A DNA stretch of 64,000 bases, from assembly GCA_963580455.1 (NCBI GenBank), contig OY756961.1, forward strand, positions 12,257,001-12,321,000, read 5' to 3'. Positions within the stretch are counted from its first letter, which is position 1. Each line of letters opens with the position of its first letter. Source of the DNA: Euonymus europaeus (lineage: Eukaryota > Streptophyta > Magnoliopsida > Celastrales > Celastraceae). Both the position numbers and the translations under genes were made by a program. The notes under the pieces are model-generated. The model was not told the origin of the DNA, ran no database searches, and saw only the letters and a program-made list of their open reading frames with translations. Of this stretch, positions 25,786 through 38,860 are shown in pieces.

Positions 25786-28700
25786 CCAAAACACCAACTT
25801 TCTATGACAAATAGACAAAACCGTTAAGAGCTCCTCCATAGAGATTGTTGAGCAACTTCGGACCATCAAAGTTGCTCGGTGTACTATTTTTATTGTTCTA
25901 ATATGTCAAATTTTATGTGTATAAGCTTCCTAGATTATTTCGATGCCAAAACACCAACTTTCTATGACAAATAGACAAAACCGTTAAGAGCTCCTCCATA
26001 GAGAGAGTTGAGCAACTTCGGACCATCAAAGTTGCTCGGGATAGACTTTTTATTGTTCTTCTATGTCAAATTTACGAGTATAAGCTTCCTAGATTATTTC
26101 GATGCCAAAACACCAACTTTCTTTGACAAATAGACAAAACCGTTAAAAGCTCCTCCATAGAGAGTGTTGAGCAACTTCGGACCATCAAAGTGGCTCGGTG
26201 TATAATTTTTATTTTTCTCATATGTCAAATTTTACGAGTATAAGCTTCATAGATTATTTCGATGCTAAAACGCCAACTTTTTATGACAAATAGACAAAAC
26301 CGTTAAGAGCTCCTCTATAGAGAGAGTTGAGCAACTTCGGACCCTTAAAATTGCTCTATGTACACTTTTTATTGTTCTTCTATGTCAAATTTTATGAGTA
26401 TAAGCTTCCTAGATTATTTCGATGCCAAAACACAAACTTTTTATGACAAATGGACAAATCGTTAAGAGCTCCTCCATAGAGATAGTTGAGCAACTTCGGA
26501 CCATTAAAATTGCTCTATGTACACTTTTTATTGTTCTTCTGTGTCAAATTTTATGAGTATAAGCTTCCTAGATTATTTCGATGCCAAAACACCATCTTTC
26601 TTTGAAAAATGGACAAAACCGTTAAAAGCTCCTCCATAGAGAGAGTTGAGCAACTTCGCACTATCAAAGTTGCTCGTGGTACAAATTTTGTTGTTCTTAT
26701 ATGTCAAATTTTATGAGTATAGGCTTCCTAGATTATTTCGATGCCAAAACAACAACTTTCTTTGACAAATGGGCAAAAACGTTAAAAGCTCCTCCATAGA
26801 GAGTGTTGAGCGACTTCGGACCATCAAAGTTTCTCGGTGTACACTTTTTATTCTTCTTATATGTCAAATTTTACGAGTATAAGCTTCCTAGATTATTTCG
26901 ATGCCAAAACACAAACTTTTTATGACAAATGGACAAAACCGTTAAGAGCTCCTCCATAGAGAGAGTTGAGCAACTTCGGACCATTAAAATTGCTCTATGT
27001 ACAATTTTTATTGTTCTTCTATGTGAAATTTTAGGAGTATAAGCTTCCTAGATTATTTCGATGCCAAAACACCAACTTTCTATGACAAATGGACAAAACC
27101 GTTAAAAGCTCCTCCATAGAGAGTGTTGAGCGACTTCGGACCAGCAAAAGTGCTCGGTGTACAATTTTTATTGTTCTCATATGTCAAATTTTACGAGTAC
27201 AGGCTTCATAGATTATTTCGATGCCAAAACACCAACTTTCTATGACAAATAGACAAAACCGTTAAGAGCTCCTCCATAGAGAGTGTTGAGCAACTACGGA
27301 CCATCAAAGTTGCTCGGTGTACAATTTTTATTATTCTCATATGTCAAATTTTATGTGTATAAGCTTCCTAGATTATTTCGATGCCAAAACAACAACATTC
27401 CTTGACAAATGGACAAAACCGTTAAAAGCTCCTCCATAGAGAGAGTTGAGAAACTTCGGACTATGAAAGTTGCTCGGGATAGACTTTTTATTGTTCTTCT
27501 ATGTCAAATTTTATGAGTATAAGCTTCCTACATTATTTCGATGCCAAAACACCAACTTTCTATGCCAAAAGGACAAAACCGTTAAACTCCTCCATAAAGA
27601 GAGTTGAGCAACTTCGGACTATCAAAGTTGCTTGGGATAGACTTTTTATTGTTCTTTTATGTCAAATTTTACGAGTATAAGCTTCCTACATTAATTCGAT
27701 GCCAAAACACCAACTTTCTATGATAAAAAGACAAAACCGTTAAAAGCTCCTCCATAGAGAGAGTTGAGCAACTTCGGACCATCAAAGTTGCTCGGTGTAT
27801 AATTTTTATTGTTCTCACATATGAAATTTTACGAGTATAAGCTTCCTAGATTATTTCGATGCCAAAACACCAACTTTCTATGACAAATGGACAAAACCGT
27901 TAAGAGCTCCTCCATAGAGAGTGTTGAGCGACTTCGGACCATCAAAGTTGCTCGGTGTACAATTTTTATTGTTCTTATATGTCAAATTTTACGAGTATAT
28001 GCTTCCTAGATTATTTCGATGCCAAAACACCAACTATCTATGACAAATGGACAAAACCGTTAAAAGCTCCTCCATAGAGAGTGTTGAGCAATTTCGGACC
28101 ATCAAAGTTTCTCGGTGTACACAATTATTGTTCTTATATGTCAAATTTTACGAGTATAAGCTTCCTAGATTATTTCGATGCCAAAACACCATCTTTCTTT
28201 GACAAATGGACAAAACCGTTAAAAGCGCCTCCATAGAGAGAGTTGAGCGACTTCAAACCATCAAAGTTGCTCGGTGTACAATTTTTATTGTTCTTATATG
28301 TGAAATTTTACGAGTATAAGCTTGCTAGATTATTTCGTTGCCAAAACACCAACTTTCTATGACAAATAGACAAAACCGTTAAGAGCTCCTCCATAGAGAG
28401 AGTTGAGCAACTTCGGACTATGAAAGTTGCTCGGGATAGACCTTTTGTTGTTCTTCTATGTGAAATTTTACGAGTATATGCTTCCTAGATTATTTTGATG
28501 CCAAAACACCAACTTTCTATGACAAATGGACAAAACCGTTAAGAGCTCTTCCATAGAGAGTGTTGAGCAACTTCGGACCATCAAAGTTGCTCCGTGTACA
28601 ATTTTTGTTGTTCTTATATGTCAAATTTTAGGAGTATAAGCTTCCTAGATTATTTCGATGCCAAAACACCAACTTTCTTTGACAAATGGACAAAACCATC

Positions 28701-29780
28701 AAAAGCTCCTCCATAGAGAGAGTTGAGGAACTTCGGACTATCAAAGTTGCTCGGGATAGACTTTTTATTGTTCTTCTATGTCAAATTTTACGACTATAAG
28801 CATCCTAGATTATTTCGATGCCAAAACACCAACTTTCTATGACAAATGTGCAAAACCGTTAAAAGGTCCTCCATAGAGAGAGTTGAGCAACTTCGGACTA
28901 TCAAAGTTGCTTGATATAGACTTTTTATTGATCTTCTATGTGAAATTTTACGAGTATAAGCTTCCTTGATTATTTCGATGCCAAAACACCAACTTTCTAT
29001 GACAAATGGACAAAACCGTTAAGAGCTCCTCTATAGAGAGAGTTGAGCAACTTCGGGCCATTAAAATTGCTCTATGTACACTTTTTACTGTTCTTCTATG
29101 TCAAATTTTATGAGTATAAGCTTCCTAGATTATTTCGATGACAAAACACCAACTTTCTATGACAAATGGACAAAACCGTTAAAAGCTCCACCATAGAGAG
29201 TGTTGAGCGACTTTGGACCATCAAAGTTGTTCGGTGTACAATTTTTATTGTTCTCATATGTCAAATTTTACATGTATAAGCTTCATAGATTATTTCGATG
29301 CCAAAACACCAACTTTCTATGACAAATAGACAAAACCTTTAAGAGCTCCTCCATAGAGAGAGTTGAGCAACTTCGGACTATCAAAGTTGCTCGGGATAGA
29401 CTTTTTATTGTTCTTCTATGTCAAATTTTACGAGTATAAGCTTCCCAGATTATTTCGATGCCAAAAAAACAACTATCTATGACAAATAGACAAAACCGTT
29501 AAAAGCTCCTCCATAGAGAGAGTTGAGCAACTTCGGACCATCAAAATTGCTCTATGTACACTTTTTATTGTTCTTCTATGTCACATTTTACCAGTATAAG
29601 CTTCCTAGATTATTTCGATGCCAAAACACCAACTTTCTTTGACAAATGGACAAAACAGTAAAAAGCTCCTCCATAGAGAGTGTTGAGCGACTTCGGACCA
29701 TCAAATTTGCTCGGTGTATAATTTTTATTGTTCTCATATGTCAAATTTTACGAGTATAAGCTTCATAGATTATTTCGATG
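25786..29780 (+). repeat. HOR C, copy 2 (25 monomers, 3,995 bp)
   Basis: Nearly identical to 21,791-25,785 over its whole length with the same four short monomers. It carries TTGCTCTATGTACAC near 26,350, where copy 3 and the partial copy have TTGCTCTCTGTACAC. Start and end are assigned by period, not by any sequence change. Confidence 0.92.
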
Positions 29781-32700
29781 CCAAAACACCAACTTTCTAT
29801 GACAAATAGACAAAACCGTTAAGAGCTCCTCCATAGAGATTGTTGAGCAACTTCGGACCATCAAAGTTGCTCGGTGTACTATTTTTATTGTTCTAATATG
29901 TCAAATTTTATGTGTATAAGCTTCCTAGATTATTTCGATGCCAAAACACCAACTTTCTATGACAAATAGACAAAACCGTTAAGAGCTCCTCCATAGAGAG
30001 AGTTGAGCAACTTCGGACCATCAAAGTTGCTCGGGATAGACTTTTTATTGTTCTTCTATGTCAAATTTACGAGTATAAGCTTCCTAGATTATTTCGATGC
30101 CAAAACACCAACTTTCTTTGACAAATAGACAAAACCGTTAAAAGCTCCTCCATAGAGAGTGTTGAGCAACTTCGGACCATCAAAGTGGCTCGGTGTATAA
30201 TTTTTATTTTTCTCATATGTCAAATTTTACGAGTATAAGCTTCATAGATTATTTCGATGCTAAAACGCCAACTTTTTATGACAAATAGACAAAACCGTTA
30301 AGAGCTCCTCTATAGAGAGAGTTGAGCAACTTCGGACCCTTAAAATTGCTCTCTGTACACTTTTTATTGTTCTTCTATGTCAAATTTTATGAGTATAAGC
30401 TTCCTAGATTATTTCGATGCCAAAACACAAACTTTTTATGACAAATGGACAAATCGTTAAGAGCTCCTCCATAGAGATAGTTGAGCAACTTCGGACCATT
30501 AAAATTGCTCTATGTACACTTTTTATTGTTCTTCTGTGTCAAATTTTATGAGTATAAGCTTCCTAGATTATTTCGATGCCAAAACACCATCTTTCTTTGA
30601 AAAATGGACAAAACCGTTAAAAGCTCCTCCATAGAGAGAGTTGAGCAACTTCGCACTATCAAAGTTGCTCGTGGTACAAATTTTGTTGTTCTTATATGTC
30701 AAATTTTATGAGTATAGGCTTCCTAGATTATTTCGATGCCAAAACAACAACTTTCTTTGACAAATGGGCAAAAACGTTAAAAGCTCCTCCATAGAGAGTG
30801 TTGAGCGACTTCGGACCATCAAAGTTTCTCGGTGTACACTTTTTATTCTTCTTATATGTCAAATTTTACGAGTATAAGCTTCCTAGATTATTTCGATGCC
30901 AAAACACAAACTTTTTATGACAAATGGACAAAACCGTTAAGAGCTCCTCCATAGAGAGAGTTGAGCAACTTCGGACCATTAAAATTGCTCTATGTACAAT
31001 TTTTATTGTTCTTCTATGTGAAATTTTAGGAGTATAAGCTTCCTAGATTATTTCGATGCCAAAACACCAACTTTCTATGACAAATGGACAAAACCGTTAA
31101 AAGCTCCTCCATAGAGAGTGTTGAGCGACTTCGGACCAGCAAAAGTGCTCGGTGTACAATTTTTATTGTTCTCATATGTCAAATTTTACGAGTACAGGCT
31201 TCATAGATTATTTCGATGCCAAAACACCAACTTTCTATGACAAATAGACAAAACCGTTAAGAGCTCCTCCATAGAGAGTGTTGAGCAACTACGGACCATC
31301 AAAGTTGCTCGGTGTACAATTTTTATTATTCTCATATGTCAAATTTTATGTGTATAAGCTTCCTAGATTATTTCGATGCCAAAACAACAACATTCCTTGA
31401 CAAATGGACAAAACCGTTAAAAGCTCCTCCATAGAGAGAGTTGAGAAACTTCGGACTATGAAAGTTGCTCGGGATAGACTTTTTATTGTTCTTCTATGTC
31501 AAATTTTATGAGTATAAGCTTCCTACATTATTTCGATGCCAAAACACCAACTTTCTATGCCAAAAGGACAAAACCGTTAAACTCCTCCATAAAGAGAGTT
31601 GAGCAACTTCGGACTATCAAAGTTGCTTGGGATAGACTTTTTATTGTTCTTTTATGTCAAATTTTACGAGTATAAGCTTCCTACATTAATTCGATGCCAA
31701 AACACCAACTTTCTATGATAAAAAGACAAAACCGTTAAAAGCTCCTCCATAGAGAGAGTTGAGCAACTTCGGACCATCAAAGTTGCTCGGTGTATAATTT
31801 TTATTGTTCTCACATATGAAATTTTACGAGTATAAGCTTCCTAGATTATTTCGATGCCAAAACACCAACTTTCTATGACAAATGGACAAAACCGTTAAGA
31901 GCTCCTCCATAGAGAGTGTTGAGCGACTTCGGACCATCAAAGTTGCTCGGTGTACAATTTTTATTGTTCTTATATGTCAAATTTTACGAGTATATGCTTC
32001 CTAGATTATTTCGATGCCAAAACACCAACTATCTATGACAAATGGACAAAACCGTTAAAAGCTCCTCCATAGAGAGTGTTGAGCAATTTCGGACCATCAA
32101 AGTTTCTCGGTGTACACAATTATTGTTCTTATATGTCAAATTTTACGAGTATAAGCTTCCTAGATTATTTCGATGCCAAAACACCATCTTTCTTTGACAA
32201 ATGGACAAAACCGTTAAAAGCGCCTCCATAGAGAGAGTTGAGCGACTTCAAACCATCAAAGTTGCTCGGTGTACAATTTTTATTGTTCTTATATGTGAAA
32301 TTTTACGAGTATAAGCTTGCTAGATTATTTCGTTGCCAAAACACCAACTTTCTATGACAAATAGACAAAACCGTTAAGAGCTCCTCCATAGAGAGAGTTG
32401 AGCAACTTCGGACTATGAAAGTTGCTCGGGATAGACCTTTTGTTGTTCTTCTATGTGAAATTTTACGAGTATATGCTTCCTAGATTATTTTGATGCCAAA
32501 ACACCAACTTTCTATGACAAATGGACAAAACCGTTAAGAGCTCTTCCATAGAGAGTGTTGAGCAACTTCGGACCATCAAAGTTGCTCCGTGTACAATTTT
32601 TGTTGTTCTTATATGTCAAATTTTAGGAGTATAAGCTTCCTAGATTATTTCGATGCCAAAACACCAACTTTCTTTGACAAATGGACAAAACCATCAAAAG

Positions 32701-33775
32701 CTCCTCCATAGAGAGAGTTGAGGAACTTCGGACTATCAAAGTTGCTCGGGATAGACTTTTTATTGTTCTTCTATGTCAAATTTTACGACTATAAGCATCC
32801 TAGATTATTTCGATGCCAAAACACCAACTTTCTATGACAAATGTGCAAAACCGTTAAAAGGTCCTCCATAGAGAGAGTTGAGCAACTTCGGACTATCAAA
32901 GTTGCTTGATATAGACTTTTTATTGATCTTCTATGTGAAATTTTACGAGTATAAGCTTCCTTGATTATTTCGATGCCAAAACACCAACTTTCTATGACAA
33001 ATGGACAAAACCGTTAAGAGCTCCTCTATAGAGAGAGTTGAGCAACTTCGGGCCATTAAAATTGCTCTATGTACACTTTTTACTGTTCTTCTATGTCAAA
33101 TTTTATGAGTATAAGCTTCCTAGATTATTTCGATGACAAAACACCAACTTTCTATGACAAATGGACAAAACCGTTAAAAGCTCCACCATAGAGAGTGTTG
33201 AGCGACTTTGGACCATCAAAGTTGTTCGGTGTACAATTTTTATTGTTCTCATATGTCAAATTTTACATGTATAAGCTTCATAGATTATTTCGATGCCAAA
33301 ACACCAACTTTCTATGACAAATAGACAAAACCTTTAAGAGCTCCTCCATAGAGAGAGTTGAGCAACTTCGGACTATCAAAGTTGCTCGGGATAGACTTTT
33401 TATTGTTCTTCTATGTCAAATTTTACGAGTATAAGCTTCCCAGATTATTTCGATGCCAAAAAAACAACTATCTATGACAAATAGACAAAACCGTTAAAAG
33501 CTCCTCCATAGAGAGAGTTGAGCAACTTCGGACCATCAAAATTGCTCTATGTACACTTTTTATTGTTCTTCTATGTCACATTTTACCAGTATAAGCTTCC
33601 TAGATTATTTCGATGCCAAAACACCAACTTTCTTTGACAAATGGACAAAACAGTAAAAAGCTCCTCCATAGAGAGTGTTGAGCGACTTCGGACCATCAAA
33701 TTTGCTCGGTGTATAATTTTTATTGTTCTCATATGTCAAATTTTACGAGTATAAGCTTCATAGATTATTTCGATG
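29781..33775 (+). repeat. HOR C, copy 3 (25 monomers, 3,995 bp)
   Basis: Nearly identical to copy 2. The private TTGCTCTCTGTACAC change near 30,345 is shared with the following partial copy at about 34,340, so the partial copy derives from this one, or the two from a common recent ancestor. Confidence 0.92.
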
Positions 33776-34510
33776 CCAAAACACCAACTTTCTATGACAA
33801 ATAGACAAAACCGTTAAGAGCTCCTCCATAGAGATTGTTGAGCAACTTCGGACCATCAAAGTTGCTCGGTGTACTATTTTTATTGTTCTAATATGTCAAA
33901 TTTTATGTGTATAAGCTTCCTAGATTATTTCGATGCCAAAACACCAACTTTCTATGACAAATAGACAAAACCGTTAAGAGCTCCTCCATAGAGAGAGTTG
34001 AGCAACTTCGGACCATCAAAGTTGCTCGGGATAGACTTTTTATTGTTCTTCTATGTCAAATTTACGAGTATAAGCTTCCTAGATTATTTCGATGCCAAAA
34101 CACCAACTTTCTTTGACAAATAGACAAAACCGTTAAAAGCTCCTCCATAGAGAGTGTTGAGCAACTTCGGACCATCAAAGTGGCTCGGTGTATAATTTTT
34201 ATTTTTCTCATATGTCAAATTTTACGAGTATAAGCTTCATAGATTATTTCGATGCTAAAACGCCAACTTTTTATGACAAATAGACAAAACCGTTAAGAGC
34301 TCCTCTATAGAGAGAGTTGAGCAACTTCGGACCCTTAAAATTGCTCTCTGTACACTTTTTATTGTTCTTCTATGTCAAATTTTATGAGTATAAGCTTCCT
34401 AGATTATTTCGATGCCAAAACACAAACTTTTTATGACAAATGGACAAATCGTTAAGAGCTCCTCCATAGAGATAGTTGAGCAACTTCGGACCATTAAAAT
34501 TGCTCTATGT
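33776..34510 (+). repeat. HOR C, partial copy 4 (about 4.6 monomers)
   Basis: Follows copy 3 at 3,995 bp until about 34,510. There the sequence TTGCTCTATGTAC continues as AATTTTTGTTATTC instead of ACTTTTTATTG, and the downstream monomers belong to another group. The edge falls inside a monomer. Confidence 0.88.
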
Positions 34511-37500
34511 ACAATTTTTGTTATTCTTATATGTCAAATTTTATGAGTAGAAGCTTCCTAGATTATTTCGATGCCAAAACACCAACTATCTATGACAAAT
34601 AGACAAAACCGTTAAAAGCTCCTCCATAGAGAGAGTTGAGCAACTTCGGACTATCAAAGTTGCTCGGGATGGACTTTTTATTGTTCTTCTATGTCGAATT
34701 TTATGAGTATAAGCATCCTAGATTATTTCGATGCCAAAACACCAACTTTCTATGACAAATGTACAAAACCGTTAAAAGGTCCTCCATAGAGAGAGTTGAG
34801 CAACTTCAGACTATCAAAGTTGCTCGGGATAGACTTTTTATTGATCTTCTATGTGAAATTTTACGAGTATAAGCTTCCTAGATTATTTCGATGCCAAAAC
34901 ACCAACTTTCTATGACAAATGGACAAAACCGTTAAAAGCTCCTCCATAGAGAGTGTTGAGCGACTTCAGACCATCAAAATTGCTCTATGTACACTTTTTA
35001 TTGTTCTTATATGTCAAATTTTAAGAGTATAAGCTTCCTAGATTATTTCGATGCCAAAACACCATCTTTCTTTGACAAATTGACAAAACCGTTAAAAGCT
35101 CCTCCATAGAGAGAGTTGAGCAACTTCGGACTATCAAAGTTGCTCGGTGTACAATTTTTGTTTTTCTTATATGTCAAATTTTATGAGTATAAGCTTCCTA
35201 GATTATTTCGATGCCAAAACACCAACTATCTATGACAAATTGACAAAACCGTTAAAAGCTCCTCCATAGAGAGTGTTGAGGGACAACGGACCATCAAAGT
35301 TTCTCGGTGTACACTTTTTCTTGTTCTTATATGTCAAATTTTACGAGTATAAGCTTCCTAGATTATTTCGATGCCAAAACACCATTTTTCTTTGACAAAT
35401 GGACAAAACCGTTAAAAGCTCCTCCATAGAGAGAGTTGAGCAACTTCGGAGTATCAAAGTTGCTCGGTGTACAATTTTTGTTGTTCTTATATGTCAAATT
35501 TTATGAGTATAAGCTTCCTAGATTATTTCGATGCCAAAACACCAACTTTCTTTGACAAATGGACAAAACCGTTAAAAGCTCCTCCATAGAGAGAGTTGAG
35601 CAACTTCGGACCATCAAAGTTGCTCGGTGTATAATTTTTATTGTTCTCACATGTCAAATTTTACGAGTATAAGCTTCATGGATTATTTCGATGCCAAAAC
35701 AACAACTTTCTATGACAAATAGACAAAACCGTTAAGAGCTCCTCCATAGAGAGAGTTGAGCAACTTCGGACCATCAAAGTTGCTCGGGATAGACTTTTTA
35801 TTGTTCTTCTATGTCAAATTTTACGAGTATAAGCTTCCTAGATTATTTCGATGCCAAAACACCAACTATCTATAACAAATAGACAAAACCGTTAAAAGCT
35901 CCTCCATAGAGAGAGTTGAGCAACTTCGGACCATCAAAGTTGCTCGGTGTACAATTTTTATTGTTCTTATTTGTCAAATTTTACGAGTATAAGCTTCCTA
36001 GATTATTTCGATGCCAAAACACCAACTTTCTTTGACAAATGGACAAAACCGTTAAAAGCTCCCCCATAGAGAGTGTTTAGCGACTTCGGACCATCAAAGT
36101 TTCTCGGTGTACACTTTTTATTGTTCTTATATGTCAAATTTTACGAGTATAAGCTTCCAACATTATTTAGATGCCAAAACACCAACTTTCTATGACAAAT
36201 GGACAAAACCGTTAAAAGCTCCTCCAAGAGGGAGTTGAGCAGCTTTAGACTATCAAAGTTGCTCGGGATAGACTTTTTATTGTTCTTCTATGTCAAATTT
36301 TACGAGTATAAGCTTCCTACATTATTTCGATGCCAAAACACCAACTTTCTATGACAAATGGATAAAACCGTTAAAAGCTCCTCCATAGAGAGAGTTGAGC
36401 AACTTCGGACCATCAGAGTTGCTCGGTGTATAATTTTTATTGTTCTCACATGTCAAATTTTACGAGTATAAGCTTCATGGATTATTTCGATGCCAAAACA
36501 ACAACTTTCTATGACAAATAGACAAAACCGTTAAGAGCTCCTCCATAGAGAGAGTTGAGCAACTTCGGACCATCAAAGTTGCTCGGGATAGACTTTTTAT
36601 TGTTCTTCTATGTCAAATTTTATGAGTATAAGCTTCCTACATTATTTCGATGCCAAAACACCAACTTTCTATGACAAATGCACAAAACCGTTAAAAGCTC
36701 CACCAAGAGAGAGTTGAGCAACTTTAGACTATCAAAGTTGCTCGGGATAGACTTTTTATTGTTCTTCTATGTCAAATTTTACGAGTATAAGCTTCCTACA
36801 TTATTTCGATGCCAAAACAACAACTTTCTATGACAAATGGACAAAACCGTTAAAAGCTCCTCCATAGAGAGAGTTGAGCAACTTCGGACCATCAAAGTTG
36901 CTCGGTGTATAATTTTTATTGTTCTCACATGTCAAATTTTACGAGTATAAGCATCATGGATTATTTCGATGCCAAAACAACAACTTTCTATGACAAATAG
37001 ACAAAACCGTTAAGAGCTCCTCCATAGAGAGAGTTGAGCAACTTCGGACCATCAAAGTTGCTCGGGATAGACTTTTTATTGTTCTTCTATGTCAAATTTT
37101 ACGAGTATAAGCTTCCTAGATTATTTCGATGCCAAAACACCAACTATCTATAACAAATAGACAAAACCGTTAAAAGCTCCTCCATAGAGAGAGTTGAGCA
37201 ACTTCGGACCATCAAAGTTGCTCGGTGTACAATTTTTATTGTTCTTATATGTCAAATTTTAAGAGTATAAGCTTCCTATATTATTTCGATGCCAAAACAC
37301 CATCTTTCTTTGCAAATGGATAAAACCGTTAAGAACTCCTCCATAGAGAGTGTTGAGCGACTTCGCACCAGCAAAAGTGCTCGGTGTACAATTTTTATTG
37401 TTCTCATATGTCAAATTTTACGAGTACAGGCTTCATAGATTATTTCGATGCCAAAACACCAACTTTCTATGACAAATAGACAAAACCGTTAAGAGCTCCT

Positions 37501-38860
37501 CCATAGAGAGTGTTGAGCGACTTCGGACCATCAAAGTTGCTCGGTGTATAATTTTTATTGTTCTCACATGTCAAATTTTACGAGTATAAGCTTCCTAGAT
37601 TATTTCGATGCCAAAACAACAACTTTCTATGACAAATAGACAAAACCGTTAAGAGCTCCTCCATAGAGAGAGTTGAGCAACTTCGGACCATCAAAGTTGC
37701 TCGGGATAGACTTTTTATTGTTCTTCTATGTCAAATTTTACGAGTATAAGCTTCCTACATTATTTCGATGCCAAAACACCAACTTTCTATGACAAATGGA
37801 TAAAACCGTTAAAAGCTCCTCCATAGAGAGAGTTGAGCAACTTCGGACCATCAGAGTTGCTCGGTGTATAATTTTTATTGTTCTCACATGTCAAATTTTA
37901 CGAGTATAAGCTTCATGGATTATTTCGATGCCAAAACAACAACTTTCTATGACAAATAGACAAAACCGTTAAGAGCTCCTCCATAGAGAGAGTTGAGCAA
38001 CTTCGGACCATCAAAGCTGCTCGGGATAGACTTTTTATTGTTCTTCTATGTCAAATTTTACGAGTATAAGCTTCCTAGATTATTTCGATGCCAAAACACC
38101 AACTATCTATAACAAATAGACAAAACCGTTAAAAGCTCCTCCATAGAGAGAGTTGAGCAACTTCGGACCATCAAAGTTGCTCGGTGTACAATTTTTATTG
38201 TTCTTATATGTCAAATTTTAAGAGTATAAGCTTCCTATATTATTTCGATGCCAAAACACCATCTTTCTTTGCAAATGGATAAAACCGTTAAGAACTCCTC
38301 CATAGAGAGTGTTGAGCGACTTCGCACCAGCAAAAGTGCTCGGTGTACAATTTTTATTGTTCTCATATGTCAAATTTTACGAGTACAGGCTTCATAGATT
38401 ATTTCGATGCCAAAACACCAACTTTCTATGACAAATGGATAAAACCGTTAAAAGCTGCTCCATAGAGAGAGTTGAGCAACTTCGGACCATCAGAGTTGCT
38501 CGGTGTATAATTTTTATTGTTCTCACATGTCAAATTTTATGAGTATAAGCTTCATGGATTATTTCGATGCCAAAACAACAACTTTCTATGACAAATAGAC
38601 AAAACCGTTAAGAGCTCCTCCATAGAGAGAGTTGAGCAACTTCGGACCATCAAAGTTGCTCGGGATAGACTTTTTATTGTTCTTCTATGTCAAATTTTAC
38701 GAGTATAAGCTTCCTAGATTATTTCGATGCCAAAACACCAACTATCTATAACAAATAGACAAAACCGTTAGAAGCTCCTCCATAGAGAGAGTTAAGCAAC
38801 TTCGGACCATCAAAGTTGCTCGGTGTACACTTTTTATTGTTCTTATACGTCAAATTTTAA
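34511..38860 (+). repeat. Short-range mosaic block with 4-, 6- and 9-monomer repeats
   Basis: About 27 monomers. The GTATAATTTTTATTGTTCTC plus CTTCATGGATTATT pair recurs near 35,630, 36,430, 36,910, 37,870 and 38,510. Segment 36,800-37,460 matches 37,740-38,420 at a 959-bp offset (6 monomers minus 1). The CATCAGAGTTGCTCGG variant occurs near 36,411, 37,850 and 38,489, which gives 9- and 4-monomer distances. Monomers with TCCACCAAGAGAGAG or TCCAAGAGGGAG at about 36,220 and 36,700 are shortened. No gene is visible. Confidence 0.8.
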
